Assembly: GCA_964035575.1 (NCBI GenBank)
Contig: OZ037878.1
Coordinates: 1,302,001 to 1,366,000 of the forward strand
DNA length: 64,000 nucleotides
Origin: Rhynchopus sp. YZ270_cl-10
Taxonomy: Eukaryota > Euglenozoa > Diplonemea > Diplonemida > Diplonemidae
Reading direction: 5' to 3'
This document shows, piece by piece, positions 13,251 through 24,627 of the stretch; within the stretch, counting starts at the first letter, position 1, and every line of letters starts with the position of its first letter. The position numbers and the translations under genes were made by a program. Below the pieces are notes generated by a model, which was given only the letters and a program-made list of their open reading frames with translations, did no database searches and was not told where the DNA came from.

Positions 13251-13281
13251 ATGACTAAGCATGAGAGGCTTAGGGTCAATC
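13251..13281 (+). repeat. Hairpin module, A type (intact stem)
   Basis: Stem CTAAGC (13255-13260) pairs fully with GCTTAG (13268-13273) around the loop ATGAGAG. It is preceded by a T-tract ending AAAG and followed by a T-rich tract ending TTAG. Confidence 0.75.
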
Positions 13282-13792
13282 TGATAAACTTTTCTTTTTG
13301 TTTTGTTAGTGTACGTTTCCTCTGGTATGTACACGAAGAGATAAACAGTTCCTTCCACACAACAGAAAGCGAGGCTTGCACAGCCGATAACTCCTTTCCA
13401 ACAATTCGCGACAGAAGACACAAAAAAAGACGCGTACGAGCGATACGTTTGCCTTTACTATCTCAGATGTGTGTACACGAGAGTCCGTTATCTGTCCAGC
13501 GTTTTCTTTTTTATCTAGTCCTTGTTAAAAACGGCCTTCACGAAGGAGGGGCAACACCCTTCTATACTAGAGGACCGCTTTTTCTCGAAATATCTGTCCT
13601 AGTTCCACCCCCCCCTCGTTCCCTCCACACCTAGTGGCAAAAAAAAAAGGGCCTTTTCCCCCTCTATAATGCGTGCTCGGGTCTTCTTTCCCCGTAAATC
13701 ATTGCAGTATATCAATGTGTTATTTGCATTCAAGTAGGTTTAGTATGTGTATGAGATGTGTTTATCATTCAAGTTTTCTCTTCTTTGTTTGG

Positions 13793-13826
13793 GTGGCTAA
13801 GCACAGTGGGGGCTTATGTTCATCTT
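13793..13826 (+). repeat. Hairpin module, A type
   Basis: GGCTAAGC and GGCTTA form at least five pairs around a slightly longer loop, followed by TGTTCATCTT as in other copies. Confidence 0.6.
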
Positions 13827-14195
13827 TGTGCGTTCACAACGTGGCAACTCTGCATGTGGCCATTTCAAAATTTCAAACTCAAAATTCTTCAGATATTTTG
13901 TGTGCAACATAACATCACGTCTGTGGTTGTGCACCACGTCTTGTCTACCTTCGTCTATCTAACGCCCCTTTTGTTCAGAGGTATGTGCTGACACACATGT
14001 TCTGTCCAAAAGTATATCTTTTGTTTCTTGATGTCCGGCTGAAAAGGATAAGCCGGAGTTCGTGTCCTCTGAAGTCGTTCAGTTGTACCTCGTCAGGAGT
14101 GTTGTGAGGTTTTCAAGTTTTTTTTTTCTCTTGTAATCAGTGCCACGTTTGCTGTGCGTGTGAGGCACACCCAAGTGTTCTTTTCTCCCCAAAGA

Positions 14196-14220
14196 AATGA
14201 CTGTGCACCTGCTTACAGTT
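14196..14220 (+). repeat. Noncoding motif E (copy 1)
   Basis: AAATGACTGTGCACCTGCTT then ACAG and a T-tract. A close copy is at 43690-43715. Role unknown. Confidence 0.5.
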
Positions 14221-14566
14221 TTTTCCTGTCAGTATCTCACAGGTCTGTTTTCTCTGACCCTGACGCTGGTCCTGCGGTTTTTTACGCAGTCAAAAAAACT
14301 CGAGTCAGAAAATATTTGCGAAGGGAAGACAACCCCCCACTTTCGGGTGACATTTTTGAGAGCACGCCAGGCGGGCGATTGTCGATGCAAACAAAAGACC
14401 ACCCTCCTCCTTTCTCCTTCCCCATCTGTTGCAGTACCTGCGTCCACCTGATGCCACCCTCCCTGATGTGAGGCACTTACTCTACTTCTCTTTTTCACAT
14501 CTCCTCCAAACACACCCCAACACAGAAGCAGCTTTGTGTGGTGCACACATCCCCCTATCCCCTCCT

Positions 14567-15658
14567 ATGGCCGACCTCGATCCTCTGGGGTGCGCAACGC
14601 TCAAGGAAAAGGTGGAATCGTACAAACGTCGTCTCGGCAGATTCGACCCGCACCCACAGGCGCAGACGCAGGCACAGGCACAGGCACCTTCACATCCACA
14701 GCGTTCGCACACCCCTCTCGGGCGGAAGACGACTACCACCGCTGCAAGGGTCACCCAAGAGCAGCGCAGTGGCGGCACGCAGCGCACACAGGCACGGTCA
14801 CGCTCACAGGTGCAGACGAAGGCACGTCCAAGGACACACCACTCACAGCCGCCACCCGCACCACATACACCGTCAACACGCCCGCCGTCCTCTTTGGGTA
14901 GTGTGCAGCAGACTCCACTAAGACAGGCACGTTCTGCACGGGCACAGCGTGTCCCGCCTTCGCCGTATGAGGGTGGTGGTGGTGGGGGTGGTGCCCCATC
15001 ACGCCAGGTCCTCGCAGAGCGCGTGCACACCGCAAGGAACCTTGGCACGCCACGCTACGCAGCACCGACACAGCGTGGTGTAGTGGACCGTGTGGATAAG
15101 CTGGAGGGTGAGATGCGCGAGATGCGGCACTGGCGTGGGGTTGTTGATGAGGCACTGAAGAGGCGTTTGGTGAAGCAGAAGCAGCTGATGGTGCAGCTGG
15201 TGACACTGGCAAAGGAGGCTGAGGGGATCGCCTGCGAGCAGGAGAAGATCCGTGCGAATGTGCGTGCCCTTGAGCGCAGTGGGGCACGCACCGCACGGCA
15301 CGTTTCATACGAGAAAACAAACCTCAGCGATGACTACCGCACTGCGGAGTCCTGTGGTGCGGATGAGGCTGACCTCTCCACAAGCTCGGACGTCTCCGAA
15401 GACGAGATGTCTGCCCTCATTGCCGGAGGTGGAGGGCGGACACGAGAACGGCCACGGACAGCACGCCACGAAAGGGACCTCTCCCCGGAGGATGACTCCT
15501 CCTTCTCGTCTTCGGTGTCCACAAGAACAACGTTGACGATGCTGCTGGAGGATCCGAAGGCAAGGAAGGCAGGTGGTGGTGGAGCAAAGCAGCACCGCAG
15601 GGAAGACCACTCCTCGGATATGCACGACTTGAAGCGGGTCTATTCGTGGATGAAATGA
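14567..15658 (+). CDS. Basic low-complexity coiled-coil protein, 363 aa
   Basis: A single open frame from ATG 14567 to TGA. The frame is open 138 bp further upstream, but that stretch is low-complexity leader-like sequence, so I prefer this start (MADLDPLG). The N-terminal half is rich in Gln, Ala, Thr, Pro and Arg. A Gly run at about residues 138-144 precedes a heptad-rich segment (about 170-250, with VDKLEGEMREMRHW and LVKQKQLMVQLVTLAKEA) that should form a coiled coil. The C-terminal third is acidic and Ser-rich, with SSDVSEDE and SPEDDSSFSSS runs that look like casein-kinase-type sites. No catalytic domain is visible and I do not recognise a family. A cytoskeletal or scaffold role is only a guess. 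Confidence 0.7.
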   Translation: MADLDPLGCATLKEKVESYKRRLGRFDPHPQAQTQAQAQAPSHPQRSHTPLGRKTTTTAARVTQEQRSGGTQRTQARSRSQVQTKARPRTHHSQPPPAPHTPSTRPPSSLGSVQQTPLRQARSARAQRVPPSPYEGGGGGGGAPSRQVLAERVHTARNLGTPRYAAPTQRGVVDRVDKLEGEMREMRHWRGVVDEALKRRLVKQKQLMVQLVTLAKEAEGIACEQEKIRANVRALERSGARTARHVSYEKTNLSDDYRTAESCGADEADLSTSSDVSEDEMSALIAGGGGRTRERPRTARHERDLSPEDDSSFSSSVSTRTTLTMLLEDPKARKAGGGGAKQHRREDHSSDMHDLKRVYSWMK

Positions 15659-15996
15659 AGACAACAAAACAACAAAGAAGAACTATTTTCTGCCATCTTG
15701 GTGTTGAGTTGTGTATGTAACCTAGACCCTTTGGGTGACACACAGAACCTACTTCTCTTTGGTGGACAATAGTCTATGCAATAGAACGTAGCATAGCAAG
15801 GTGCCATATGGCGTATCACTAGATTTTTTTTTCTTCAAAAAAAGGATGACAAAAAAAAAATGGAACGGGGGTGTTTCAATAGATTTTATGGGTACTTTTT
15901 TCTCTGTCTTCACAGAGGTGCCCAATTTTTTTTTTCTTCTTTTGAGAGTTTTGCGAAAAATTGCACTTTCAACTTTTATTTTAGATGTGTATCTAG

Positions 15997-16031
15997 GTGA
16001 CTGGGCACGAGAGGCGTGCTCATTTTACCAA
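15997..16031 (+). repeat. Hairpin module, A type (altered stem)
   Basis: GTGACTGGGCACGAGAGGCG keeps the conserved loop but not the usual stem; GCAC/GTGC offers an alternative pairing. It is followed by a CT-repeat tract ending TTTTTTAG. Confidence 0.5.
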
Positions 16032-16094
16032 CTTTTCTCTCTCTCTCTCTCTCTCTCTCTTTTTTAGACCACAAAAGAAAAGCACCTTCCTTGG

Positions 16095-16240
16095 ACAGCC
16101 ACACAAACATCGATGGGAGATGCATTTTGGCATTTTTTTCAAAAAATCTAAGGAGGGCTTCAATTCTGTGAACTGAAAGTATATGAATCTAAAACTCTAA
16201 GGAGGGTTTTTACCCCACCGATGTTTTGTTTTGTGGCTGT
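16095..16240. repeat. 146-bp foldback (inverted-repeat) element
   Basis: ACAGCCACACAAACATCG at the left end is matched in inverted form by CGATGTTTTGTTTTGTGGCT at the right, with a small length difference. The interior carries two direct copies of CTAAGGAGGG. It could be a tiny MITE or a structured regulatory sequence. No target duplication was seen. Confidence 0.55.
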
Positions 16241-16916
16241 ATGAAAAAACAACTAAGCATGCAGGGTGACGTTAGAGTACGACAATAGAAGGGGCTTTAT
16301 TGTTTTTTTGGGGGCACATAGAGGTTGCGTGATTTGCCGAGCGGTTGTGAACCGCCTCCGATCTTTTATGGTACAGACTACTCACGTCTCACCCTTTGAG
16401 CTCGGCTGTTGCGTTTTAGCACATTTCAACGGTTTTTTTTTAGATGTGTGCACCTGATGTGCAGATATCTTTTAAGGTTTATTTGGTGAGAACGATGCGC
16501 GAGGCTGAGGCCCTCTCTCTTGTACCTGAATGCGTAAAACACAGCAACCGCGTGCAAACCATTTTGTGCAGCCATGTTGCACAAAGCGGATGGTGTATCC
16601 AGCACCCAAACGAAGCAGCTCCCTTACCTCTCCTTACCCCCCTGCCCCACTTTCTGCAAGTCTATATGTAAACTTGACACCTAATAACAGAACAGCAACT
16701 CTTTCGCACTGAAGATTGCCCTCACCTAACAGAGCCACCCGCCCCACCTAACATGCTGCACACAGCACACCCATTCCCCCTATGTGTGCTTTTGTCAAAA
16801 TTAAAAAATACGAAGCAAAAGGCAGTTTAGATCAATAATAGTGACCCCTCCCTGTTTGTTATGTATCAACGTTTCATCTATTCCACTCATCACTCAAACA
16901 GAAGTACTCCAACAAA

Positions 16917-19718
16917 ATGATGTTTGACGGCATCTCAGAAGAGTCCCGCAGCAGGGGCCGCCGGGTGCGCCAACCTGCACTGTCTGATCTCAACACTAAT
17001 GTCAACCCTGTGCGTGGCAAGCCACAGCAGGGGGCACGTGCACGCGGCACACGGGGTGTTGAGCCTGCACAGCAAGGTGCCGTGCCGCCGCCACGTACAC
17101 GGTACAACGCGCACGACACAGCCCCGCACATTGCACTGAAGGGTGTCGAGCAAACTAGCCACCACGGTGGGTCGGACGCACACCTCTCCATCGCAGAGGT
17201 CACACACGAGAGTGCGTCCGACATGGGGCACGACATGGCGCCGCCCAGCCCGGTGCGCATTGGGACTTCTTTTTTGGAGCGTCCTTGGCTCCCACCTGAC
17301 AGCACGACGTCCTCTGAGGAGCAGGAGGAGCAGGAGCAGGAGAGGCGCAGGGAGGGGCGAGAGGTGTACGGGAAAGGGCAGTCCGAGGGTGCGGGTGGTG
17401 GTGGTGGTGGTGTGTCTGTGTCCCCACAGGGTGCTCACCCTTCCCCCGCACTGCCCCTGTGTGACTGCTGCAACTCAGCGATCCTCGGCAAGTACTACGA
17501 AAAGTTTGGTGTGACTGTGCACGTGGAGTGCTTCAAGCTCTACCTGAAGGAGAAGCAGAAGCGGAAAAGGTATGCTACATATGAGCTTTCCTCCAACCCC
17601 AACCACTACGTCAAACCCCTGCAGCCCACATCCACGACGTGCACCGCCACCATGCCCGACAGACACACGGCACGAAACGCAGGTATGTCTTTGTCCTCAC
17701 ATCGCTCACACCACTTCCAAGGTGACTAAGCACTGTGGTGCAAGGTTCATCTTCTCCTACCCATCCTCTACAGAAGGGTGGTCAAGACGACGGCACCGAT
17801 GACATTGGTACAGACAGTAGAGGAGGCACGGTGGAGAGAGAGTGGATGGGCAACCAGCACAGAGTTCAACAGTACCAGCACCAGCAACAACCACGCAGCG
17901 AGGCCACACCCCCGCCCCTGCACACCACCCCCGCTAACGCACCACGCACGACAGAAGTCATGGAACGTCTGATGCCTCGTGATAGTGACGGCAGCGGGTC
18001 GTGGCTGGCACACCCAGGTTCGCTTGAGCCTGTGCACACGAGCAGGTACTCTGCACAGGGAAACCTCCCGCCACCAAGCCCGTCGCATCCTGGTGGTCCA
18101 CAGAGGCAGTACAGCACGTCGCCACATCAGCACAGACGACCGCCCATTACACCCTCGCCGCCGAAGGGTGCAGGGACAGGCGCACTGCACAGCCTGACCG
18201 TGTCCCCCGAGGCCATGGAGTCGGTGGCCTCGCACCCCTCGCACTCACACCCCTTCGTGCACGAGAGCAGGTCGATCCAGCCTCTGCAGCTCGACGACAG
18301 CGACGCCGTGCAAGGGGGGCAGTTCAACCTCGGCAGCATCTCCCCCATCCACGGGCCTGCAGACGGTGTCATGGACGGTGAGGAGCTGCAGCTCGATGCA
18401 GATGTGCGGCAGGGTGGTGTGCAGGGGCGGGGCAATGTGATCCTTGAAGATCGTGACTTCTCGCCGATATCAGACTCGGCAAGTGCAGTGACCACAACTA
18501 CACGGGATGTGTCGCCGCTGCAGCCCTCGGTGCGGTACAGTGTGAACACACCTGTGCGGCAGTATGATGACGTATGTGGCTTTGGCATCATGTTCAACAA
18601 TGTAATGTATCAACACACCCTTTCTACAGTTGGCACAGTCGCCGCCGTCGAAGGCACTGAGCACAAAGCTTGAGTCTCCCGAGACGCCGCAGACAGACGC
18701 GCACGACTCTTCGCACAGTGTCAGCGATGTGCCGGTGATGCCGCACCACGACAGCAGCGATGACAGCGCCATTGTCTCACACCCGCGCACACGCCACACC
18801 GAGCATCACGCCGACGAGGAGGAGTCTGAAGACCACCCCCTCCGGCCGCCACACGCACCCGAGCCGCCCCTGCAGCACACGCGAGGCGCCTTCAAGCCAC
18901 GCAAGGGCTCTGAGCCACGCCACGCGCAGGCACACTCGCCAGGCATGATGTACGGCGAAGAAGCCTCTGCAGACGACGGCCCTGCCCTCACTGCAGCAGA
19001 TCTGCTTCTCTCCGAAGATTTTGGCGATGCACATGAATCGCACCAGGCACAGCTTGACCGTCAGTTTGACGCACAGCAGCCGGACTTCTCTCTTGTCAGC
19101 CAATGCGCTGTGACAGACTCACCGTCCCCTGTCAAGCGTGCCCAGCGTCCTTTGCAGGCAACTGTCGTGGCTATCCGGCCGTCACCTTCTTGGAGCTCTA
19201 CACGCAGAAGCAGTAGTGCGAATGTGTCTCCTGTTCCGTTGCAGAGCAAATCACTGCCTACACGGACATCGGTGGCACCCGCTGCCAACGAGACTGTTGC
19301 ACTGAAGGCACGTGTTGCAGAGCTTGAGGCAGAGGCGGTGCAACGGGCGCTGAAGGAGAAGGAGTTGTTGGCACGTCTGCAGGTTGCGGAGGAATCGGTG
19401 ACGTGCAGCCCTGCATGGGAGAGAGAAGCCTCACGCGTGCTTCGTGAGCTCATCTCCGCCAAGGTCGAGCTCGCCACGCTCAAGACAGGCACAAACCCGC
19501 TGACGATGATCCGCCCGTCGGTGCAGTGTCCCCAGCCCCCTGCGTCCATGCCGCACAAGCAGGCACCCTCACCACAGTCGCACCCACCAAGCGTCTCGCC
19601 ACGTAGTCGCGCCCCCTCCGTCTCCCCACCCAGAAGCTACAAAGGGAACACCGCAAGACGAGGACCCATCGCACCACCAAGGATTGCGCCTGTACACACC
19701 CCGCCCAGGAGTAACTAA
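16917..19718 (+). CDS. Half-LIM zinc finger and coiled-coil protein, 4 exons
   Basis: Exons 16917-17569, 17625-17682, 17774-18571 and 18630-19718 give about 865 residues. Phase decides the structure: reading straight through 17570-17624 leaves the next junction out of frame, while removing that 55-bp GTATGC..CTGCAG intron restores it. Residues about 181-204 hold C-x2-C-x16-H-x2-C, the first zinc-binding module of a LIM domain, with no second module visible. The rest is disordered, rich in Ser/Pro and His, with many SP/TP sites; a coiled coil lies at about 723-800 (LKARVAELEAEA). Motifs DFSPIS (about 466) and LVSQCAVTD (about 656) recur in the neighbouring RhoGEF. Probably a phosphorylated scaffold, by inference. 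Intron 17683-17773 contains a hairpin module. Confidence 0.75.
17722..17754 (+). repeat. Hairpin module, A type, inside an intron
   Basis: GTGACTAAGCACTGTGGTGC then AAGGTTCATCTTC. The stem is replaced by GCAC-TGTG-GTGC. It lies entirely within the 17683-17773 intron of the half-LIM gene. Confidence 0.6.
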
Positions 19719-21023
19719 CGGGAGGGAGAAGAAGCTTTACTCAGTGTCACGCCCTTTCCCCTATTAGAAATCCCTACCCCCCCTTTCCCCATTAGAACAA
19801 AAAGTTAGAGTTTTAAAAGGGCATCAATTACTTAAAAGGAAAACAGTGGGCACGTCGTTGGATGTCTTTGGACAAAATGAAACGAATACCCTGTACAAAA
19901 GATGAAAATAGAAATATTGGCTTGGGGGTCAGGCTCAGGGCCGTCTTTTGGAAGAGGAACAACACAACAAAAAGGAAGAATATTGTGCATTCTTTTGTTT
20001 CAACACATTTTTTTCTTCTCGTCTTTTTGTTGCATTTTCCGTCGTTCTTTAGCCCCTCTTCCACGACCCTTTCCCTCTCCCTTGCCATATTGTTTAGATA
20101 CGTTAGAACGGGGTTATAGTAAATTTTTTTAGCGCCCCATATTTTCTTTCCCTCCCTACCTGAACAGCCACGTCCCAAGAGGGGGTAGGATGGCATGCTT
20201 GTTAACGGTGCAGGTCTCTAGGTGGAGAGTGCAGTGCAGTGCAGTACAGTGTGCATTCCATCGCATCTAAGGGGCCTGTATTCTCCTATTTCTTTTAAGC
20301 ATGGTGCTAAAGGCATAGTGCAAACTGTAAGAAGACAACACGAAATGAACTACCAATGAGTGTCGTTTTGAGGAAGAAAAAAGCAGGTTGTGTGTGTGGA
20401 CATTGCCCATTATGCTTTGTGTGTACGAGAGTTGCCCCCCCGGTACCTATCAGGAGCGGAGGTGCTTCGTGGTGCAAACATAGCGGGAAAAACGACACAC
20501 AGACTTTGTCTGCACTAAGGTCAAGAAGCAAAAGCCATTCGGTCTGTAACAAAAAAAAGCTGGCTCTTGTGGGTATTATTCAGTTCTTCTCCAGTTGAAG
20601 ACATAAAACCTGAGCAAAACAAAGATAATCAACCATTTACCTTTTTCGCCATCTTTTTTTTTATATTCCCCATTGCCCTACCCACCGCCCATCCCGCTAA
20701 ACGATGTGCAGTACTATACCAACCCTTTATTACGTATTCCGCACTTTTGGCATTTACCCCCAAAAAAAACACTGATTTTAACACACCCCACCCGCAGCAC
20801 ACATCCCCCCCTCCCCACACTGCACCTGGGGGGGCTTTTCTTTTTACGGGGGGAACCAGCTAAAAGACAATGTTTGCGTCATCGGCATTCAGTTGATTTC
20901 TTTCTCTCCTCTCTGCTGCTCTCTCCTTGAGGTTTTCCTTTCGCCAGCCGGCAGTTTGCATACTTCAGTTTTTCGTCAAATTTGCTTGGGACCAACTTTT
21001 TCGCGTTCTTTCTAACTTCTTCG
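19719..21023. other. 1.3-kb spacer
   Basis: No supported gene. It contains a short (GTGCA)n-like run near 20229-20250 and T-rich stretches. The last 130 bp before the RhoGEF start are pyrimidine-rich (TTCTTTCTCTCCTCTCTGC) and then reach GCCAG and CTTCAG, so a 5' leader intron or trans-splice acceptor is possible but unproven. Confidence 0.6.
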
Positions 21024-24000
21024 ATGGGGTGTTGGTTCTCAACAAATGGCGTGGAGGCTGAGGAGAGGGTGCCTATACGGCAGAGTATTGAGTCGGGCAC
21101 GGTGAGGCGCCCGCCTGCGTTGTTCGCGACGACGCGTGGGTCGTTGCCTCCTGTGACGCCAGGTACTCCGCAGTCGCGACGAAACTGTGAAAGCATTTCC
21201 ATCAAATGGCCTGCCGCGGAGGACGCCAACCGTCGTGGCACAGTGAGCTTCGTGCAGGCGGTGGAGCCGTGCACGCCGGTGTACCAGCACCACCACTCAC
21301 GCTCTGCGTCGCTTGGGTTGCATACGAGCAGGCCCCCGCCAGTGGATGTAGGTAGTCTTGGTGGTAGTGGTGGTGGTGGTGGTGGTATGCCGCTGTCGCC
21401 GCAACTCCCAGGATGCTCAGAGGCAATGCGTCCCTTCGGGCCGGTGCACCGTCTCAAGAAGGAGATCTACAACACAGAGGTGACCTACGTAGAAGGGCTT
21501 GACAGGGTATGTATAGTGAGTGTTGCGGTTTTGAGGGGGTGATGTAGGGGCAAGAATGCCCCAAGGTCAGAGTGCTTTGTATTTCATAGGTCATATGTTT
21601 TGGATGGATTTTACCCCTTTTTTTTTTGGCAGGTCTGCAACCACTATCTGGTGCCAATGAACAACATCATCGCGCTCATCAACTCCACAAACGAGGCAAA
21701 GAAGCCGATGCAGACCTTCAACAGCAGAAACTCCCTCCGCCCCTCCCCTCCTGGGTCGCAACCTGGGTGCACATCACCACCTGCCCCGCCGCTGGGGTTG
21801 GAAGAGGCGCCTGAGCCTTCGATGGGCGAGATCATGGTTGAGATGTTCGGGCATTTGATGAACATACGGGCATGCAACGTGAAGCTGCTGAAGGATATGA
21901 GGCTTGCGTTGAACGGGCCTGAGGAGACAGAGGCTGAGGCGGAGGCTGAGGCTGACGTCGAGGTGGACGGACGCACAGCAGAGGTGCCGCCTGCAGAGGT
22001 GCGCTCGGAGGAGACGTTGACGCAGGCAACCGCAACAGAGCCCGCACACACACCGAACAGAATGTACAACCCGTCGCCACAGCCGACAGCACCGCTGTCA
22101 AGCGTGACCTCACCAAAGCCCTTTGCGCTCTGCAGCAACACCAGCCAAGCCTCTCACGCACCCAGCAGCTATGTGTCGCCCATGGCAGAGTTCGCACCCA
22201 GCTTCCCATCAAAGCCGGAGACAGATGACAGTGCTGTTGTGTCGGACAAAAAGCGTAGTGAGTCCTCAGGCGGCAGCAGGTGTACCGTCAGCACAGCACG
22301 CACACCGTTGTTTGGCTTCGAGGCGGCCAGCCGCTTTGCAGAGCATGAAGGCAGCTGTGTCGGCAGCGACACGATGCTTCTGCTCTCAGAGGATGCGAGC
22401 ATCGTGGGTGTGCCCAAGGACGGCAAGGGGCGGTGCTTCTCGCCAGACGCCTTCGCCTCGCCAGAGCACCTCGCACGGCCTGACTCAGAGACGCCGCCAC
22501 CCATACCCGTGGTCACGGAGGAGCACCTCAGCCCGATGCAGGGGCCCAGTACAGCCGGCATGGTGTCGCCCATCTTCGATGCTTCCCCGGACTGCAACCC
22601 CTCCTTCGTGCTGAGTCAGTGCACGTCGCCAGATGCTGATGAAATGCCGCCCCCGATCATGGCCGACGACTTCTCGCCCATCACGGAGGAGATCAGCCAG
22701 TGCACGGTGACACCGACAGATGAGGGGCGTTTCGCGTTGAGTGCAAAGAAGGTGCAGTCGCTTCCTGGGTACACACCTGTGACGGAGTTGGTTAGTGAGT
22801 GCACGGCAACACCGCCCGACCGCCACATGTCGCCTTCCCCTGCGCACCACCACGACCCTGTGGTGACGGAGCTGCGCAACGGCGAGATCGAAGTGGAGCA
22901 GGTGATCCCACGCTCCTCGTCGCGCAGTGCTCTGGACGTGCTTGATGAGGCAGAGATCGGCGACCCGACGCCGTTCCCAAGGAAGGACACCATGCCTGCG
23001 GACAGTGCCTTTGCGTATGCGTTACCTGCTTCACAGCGCAACTCTCCTGAGCAGCCAAACCTGTCTCGCGAGACGTCTGTTGTGCGCCTCTCCTCTGCGG
23101 GCACAGTCGTCATCGTCTCGCCCGAAGCGGACGAGGCAGAGATGACCCCACCCCCGCCGCTCGCACCCCCGCAGGTGGACGACATCGACTTCACAGAGAT
23201 TGACCTGATCACCGCCATAGTGGAGAACACACGTATCCTGCGATCCTACGCAGAGTACATATCAGGCTACGACAAGCTGGCGGAGTTCATCGAGGGCTCG
23301 ACCCAGGCAGAAGACACACAGTCGACACTCACCGACGGCGACTCCTCCTTTGTGACGGATGTCTCAACAGCGTCGCCAATGCGCTTCTTCTTCAAGAAGA
23401 AGCGTGCAGGCGACGTGGACGCGAGCCACGTGCGTTCCTCCTCCACAGGCTTCAGCCAGCGCATGAGCAAGAGCACCAGCCGCTCGCCGTTCATCTCCTC
23501 CACAACGCCTTCCGAGACGCTGCGTGAGTTTCTGCTTGACACAGAGAGCCGTCTGGAGGGTGAGCTGGGAACGTTCATCTCGCGCGACACGTCGCTGTGG
23601 GGGTACCTCATCACACCGATCCAGCGCCTTGTGCAGTACCGTGTACTGCTCATGCAGCTGGCGAGGTACGTGAGCGACGAACGTCTGGACGAGTCGATCC
23701 GCGAGATTTCGTCTGTTCTGGAGTACTGCAACCAGAAGAAGAAGGAGTCAGACGGGGCACAGAAGGTGTCTGAGGTGCAGATACGGCACAACATTCCTGA
23801 CCTTGTGAAGCCGGGCCGGTACCTGATCATGGAGGAGGAGCTGACACGCCTGAGTGGCGGGACCTACAAGCCTAGCGGTGCGTGCCGTGTGTACCTCTTC
23901 AACGACCTCTTCCTGAGCGTGTCCCTGAGTGCGTGGGGCACACAGCGCCTTGTCCTCATCTGCATGGACGAGGTTGGTGCAGTCGAGGGCATCGACGTCG

Positions 24001-24321
24001 ACGGCGGCAATGCTGACAGCACAGGTGGCAGCTCGCCAGGTCGGTGCAGAGGCTTCCTCTTCCGCAACTACAGTGGGCGTGTGGAGGGTGCCTGGCAGGC
24101 AGTGAACGCACGCAAGCAGGCGGTCTGGGTTGAGGCAATCACAGCAGCGAAGAAGTCGTGGAAAAGAAGAACGGTATGTGTTTTGTAGAGCAACAAGGAC
24201 GGTGCACAGCATGTCGCAATGGACCACGAGTCAATGTACATAATCAAACCACCAAACCACCTCCTTTCTTTCACAGCGCGTCCGTTCGCATGCGGGTCTC
24301 AACCTGCACAGCTCAAGCTAG
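21024..24321 (+). CDS. DH-PH Rho guanine nucleotide exchange factor, 3 exons
   Basis: Exons 21024-21506, 21633-24173 and 24277-24321 (all phase 0) give 1022 residues. The start MGCWFS fits the N-myristoylation rule (Gly2, Ser6) with Cys3 as a palmitoylation candidate, so membrane anchoring is likely. The DH domain, which activates Rho-family GTPases, is split. Its first part is at about 148-178 (EIYNTEVTYVEGLD) and 225-250 (EMFGHLMNIRACNVKLL). An insert of about 430 residues follows, then a second part at about 682-715 (LRSYAEYISGYDKL), a shorter insert, and the diagnostic third part at about 805-870 (LITPIQRLVQYRVLLMQLARY region). A PH domain follows at about 882-1008, with a C-terminal Trp helix (WVEAITAAKKSW). 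The large insert is Ser/Pro-rich with repeated SQCTVT-like motifs. All core DH segments are present, so it should be active. Confidence 0.88.
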
Positions 24322-24515
24322 AAAAGGTGCTGTCAAATCATCGCGAAAGACTACGAGCCAAGAGTCTGCCTTTGCTATGCTGGTGACGAGATGGGAGGGG
24401 GTCAGACGCTGACATTGTGCAGTCCTTTTGCCTCTCCCACTTTTTCTTTCACCGGTACCTACGTACACTGTCCAGTGAGACGTTTGCGCTTTCAACAGGT
24501 TTCAACGTCTCTAAA

Positions 24516-24547
24516 GATGTGTGCAAGACAGGCATTCATCTTACCAG
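24516..24547 (+). repeat. Hairpin module, B type (diverged)
   Basis: GATGTGTGCAAGACAGGCAT followed by TCATCTTACCAG: the 3' part is conserved, the loop is altered. It sits 50 bp upstream of an A-type copy. Confidence 0.5.
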
Positions 24548-24598
24548 CATTCTTTGTGCTCTGTGCACTCATACAGTGTCACATTTTCCTCTCTCAAG

Positions 24599-24627
24599 GT
24601 GACTAAGCACTCATTAGACTCGTCTTT
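24599..24627 (+). repeat. Hairpin module, A type
   Basis: GTGACTAAGCACTCATTAGA: CTAA and TTAG pair around a seven-base loop. Preceded by CTCTCAAG. Confidence 0.5.

Larger units (their letters stand above)
9807..14566. other. 4.8-kb T-rich spacer without a convincing gene
   Basis: Open frames here are short and low in complexity, and none shows a family signature. The stretch holds several hairpin modules (listed separately), many T-tracts, a candidate inverted-repeat element at 12235-13021, and copies of small noncoding motifs that recur near 24.5 kb and 43.7-44.1 kb. The promoter and 5' leader of the gene starting at 14567 must lie at its right end, but I recognise no core promoter motif. 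Confidence 0.7.
15659..16916. other. 1.3-kb spacer with a foldback element and a hairpin module
   Basis: No gene-like frame. It contains a CT microsatellite near 16034-16061, an A-type module at 15997 and a 146-bp inverted-repeat element at 16095-16240. Confidence 0.65.

Noticed and set aside
14429-14566. N-terminal extension of the 14567 gene
   Set aside because: The frame is open, but the sequence is pyrimidine-rich and leader-like; the downstream ATG gives a more typical start. Not excluded.
17683-17744. Alternative splice of the half-LIM gene ending at 17744
   Set aside because: It would also restore the frame without the 55-bp intron, but it places the acceptor inside a hairpin module and ignores the good GTATGC..CTGCAG pair at 17570-17624.
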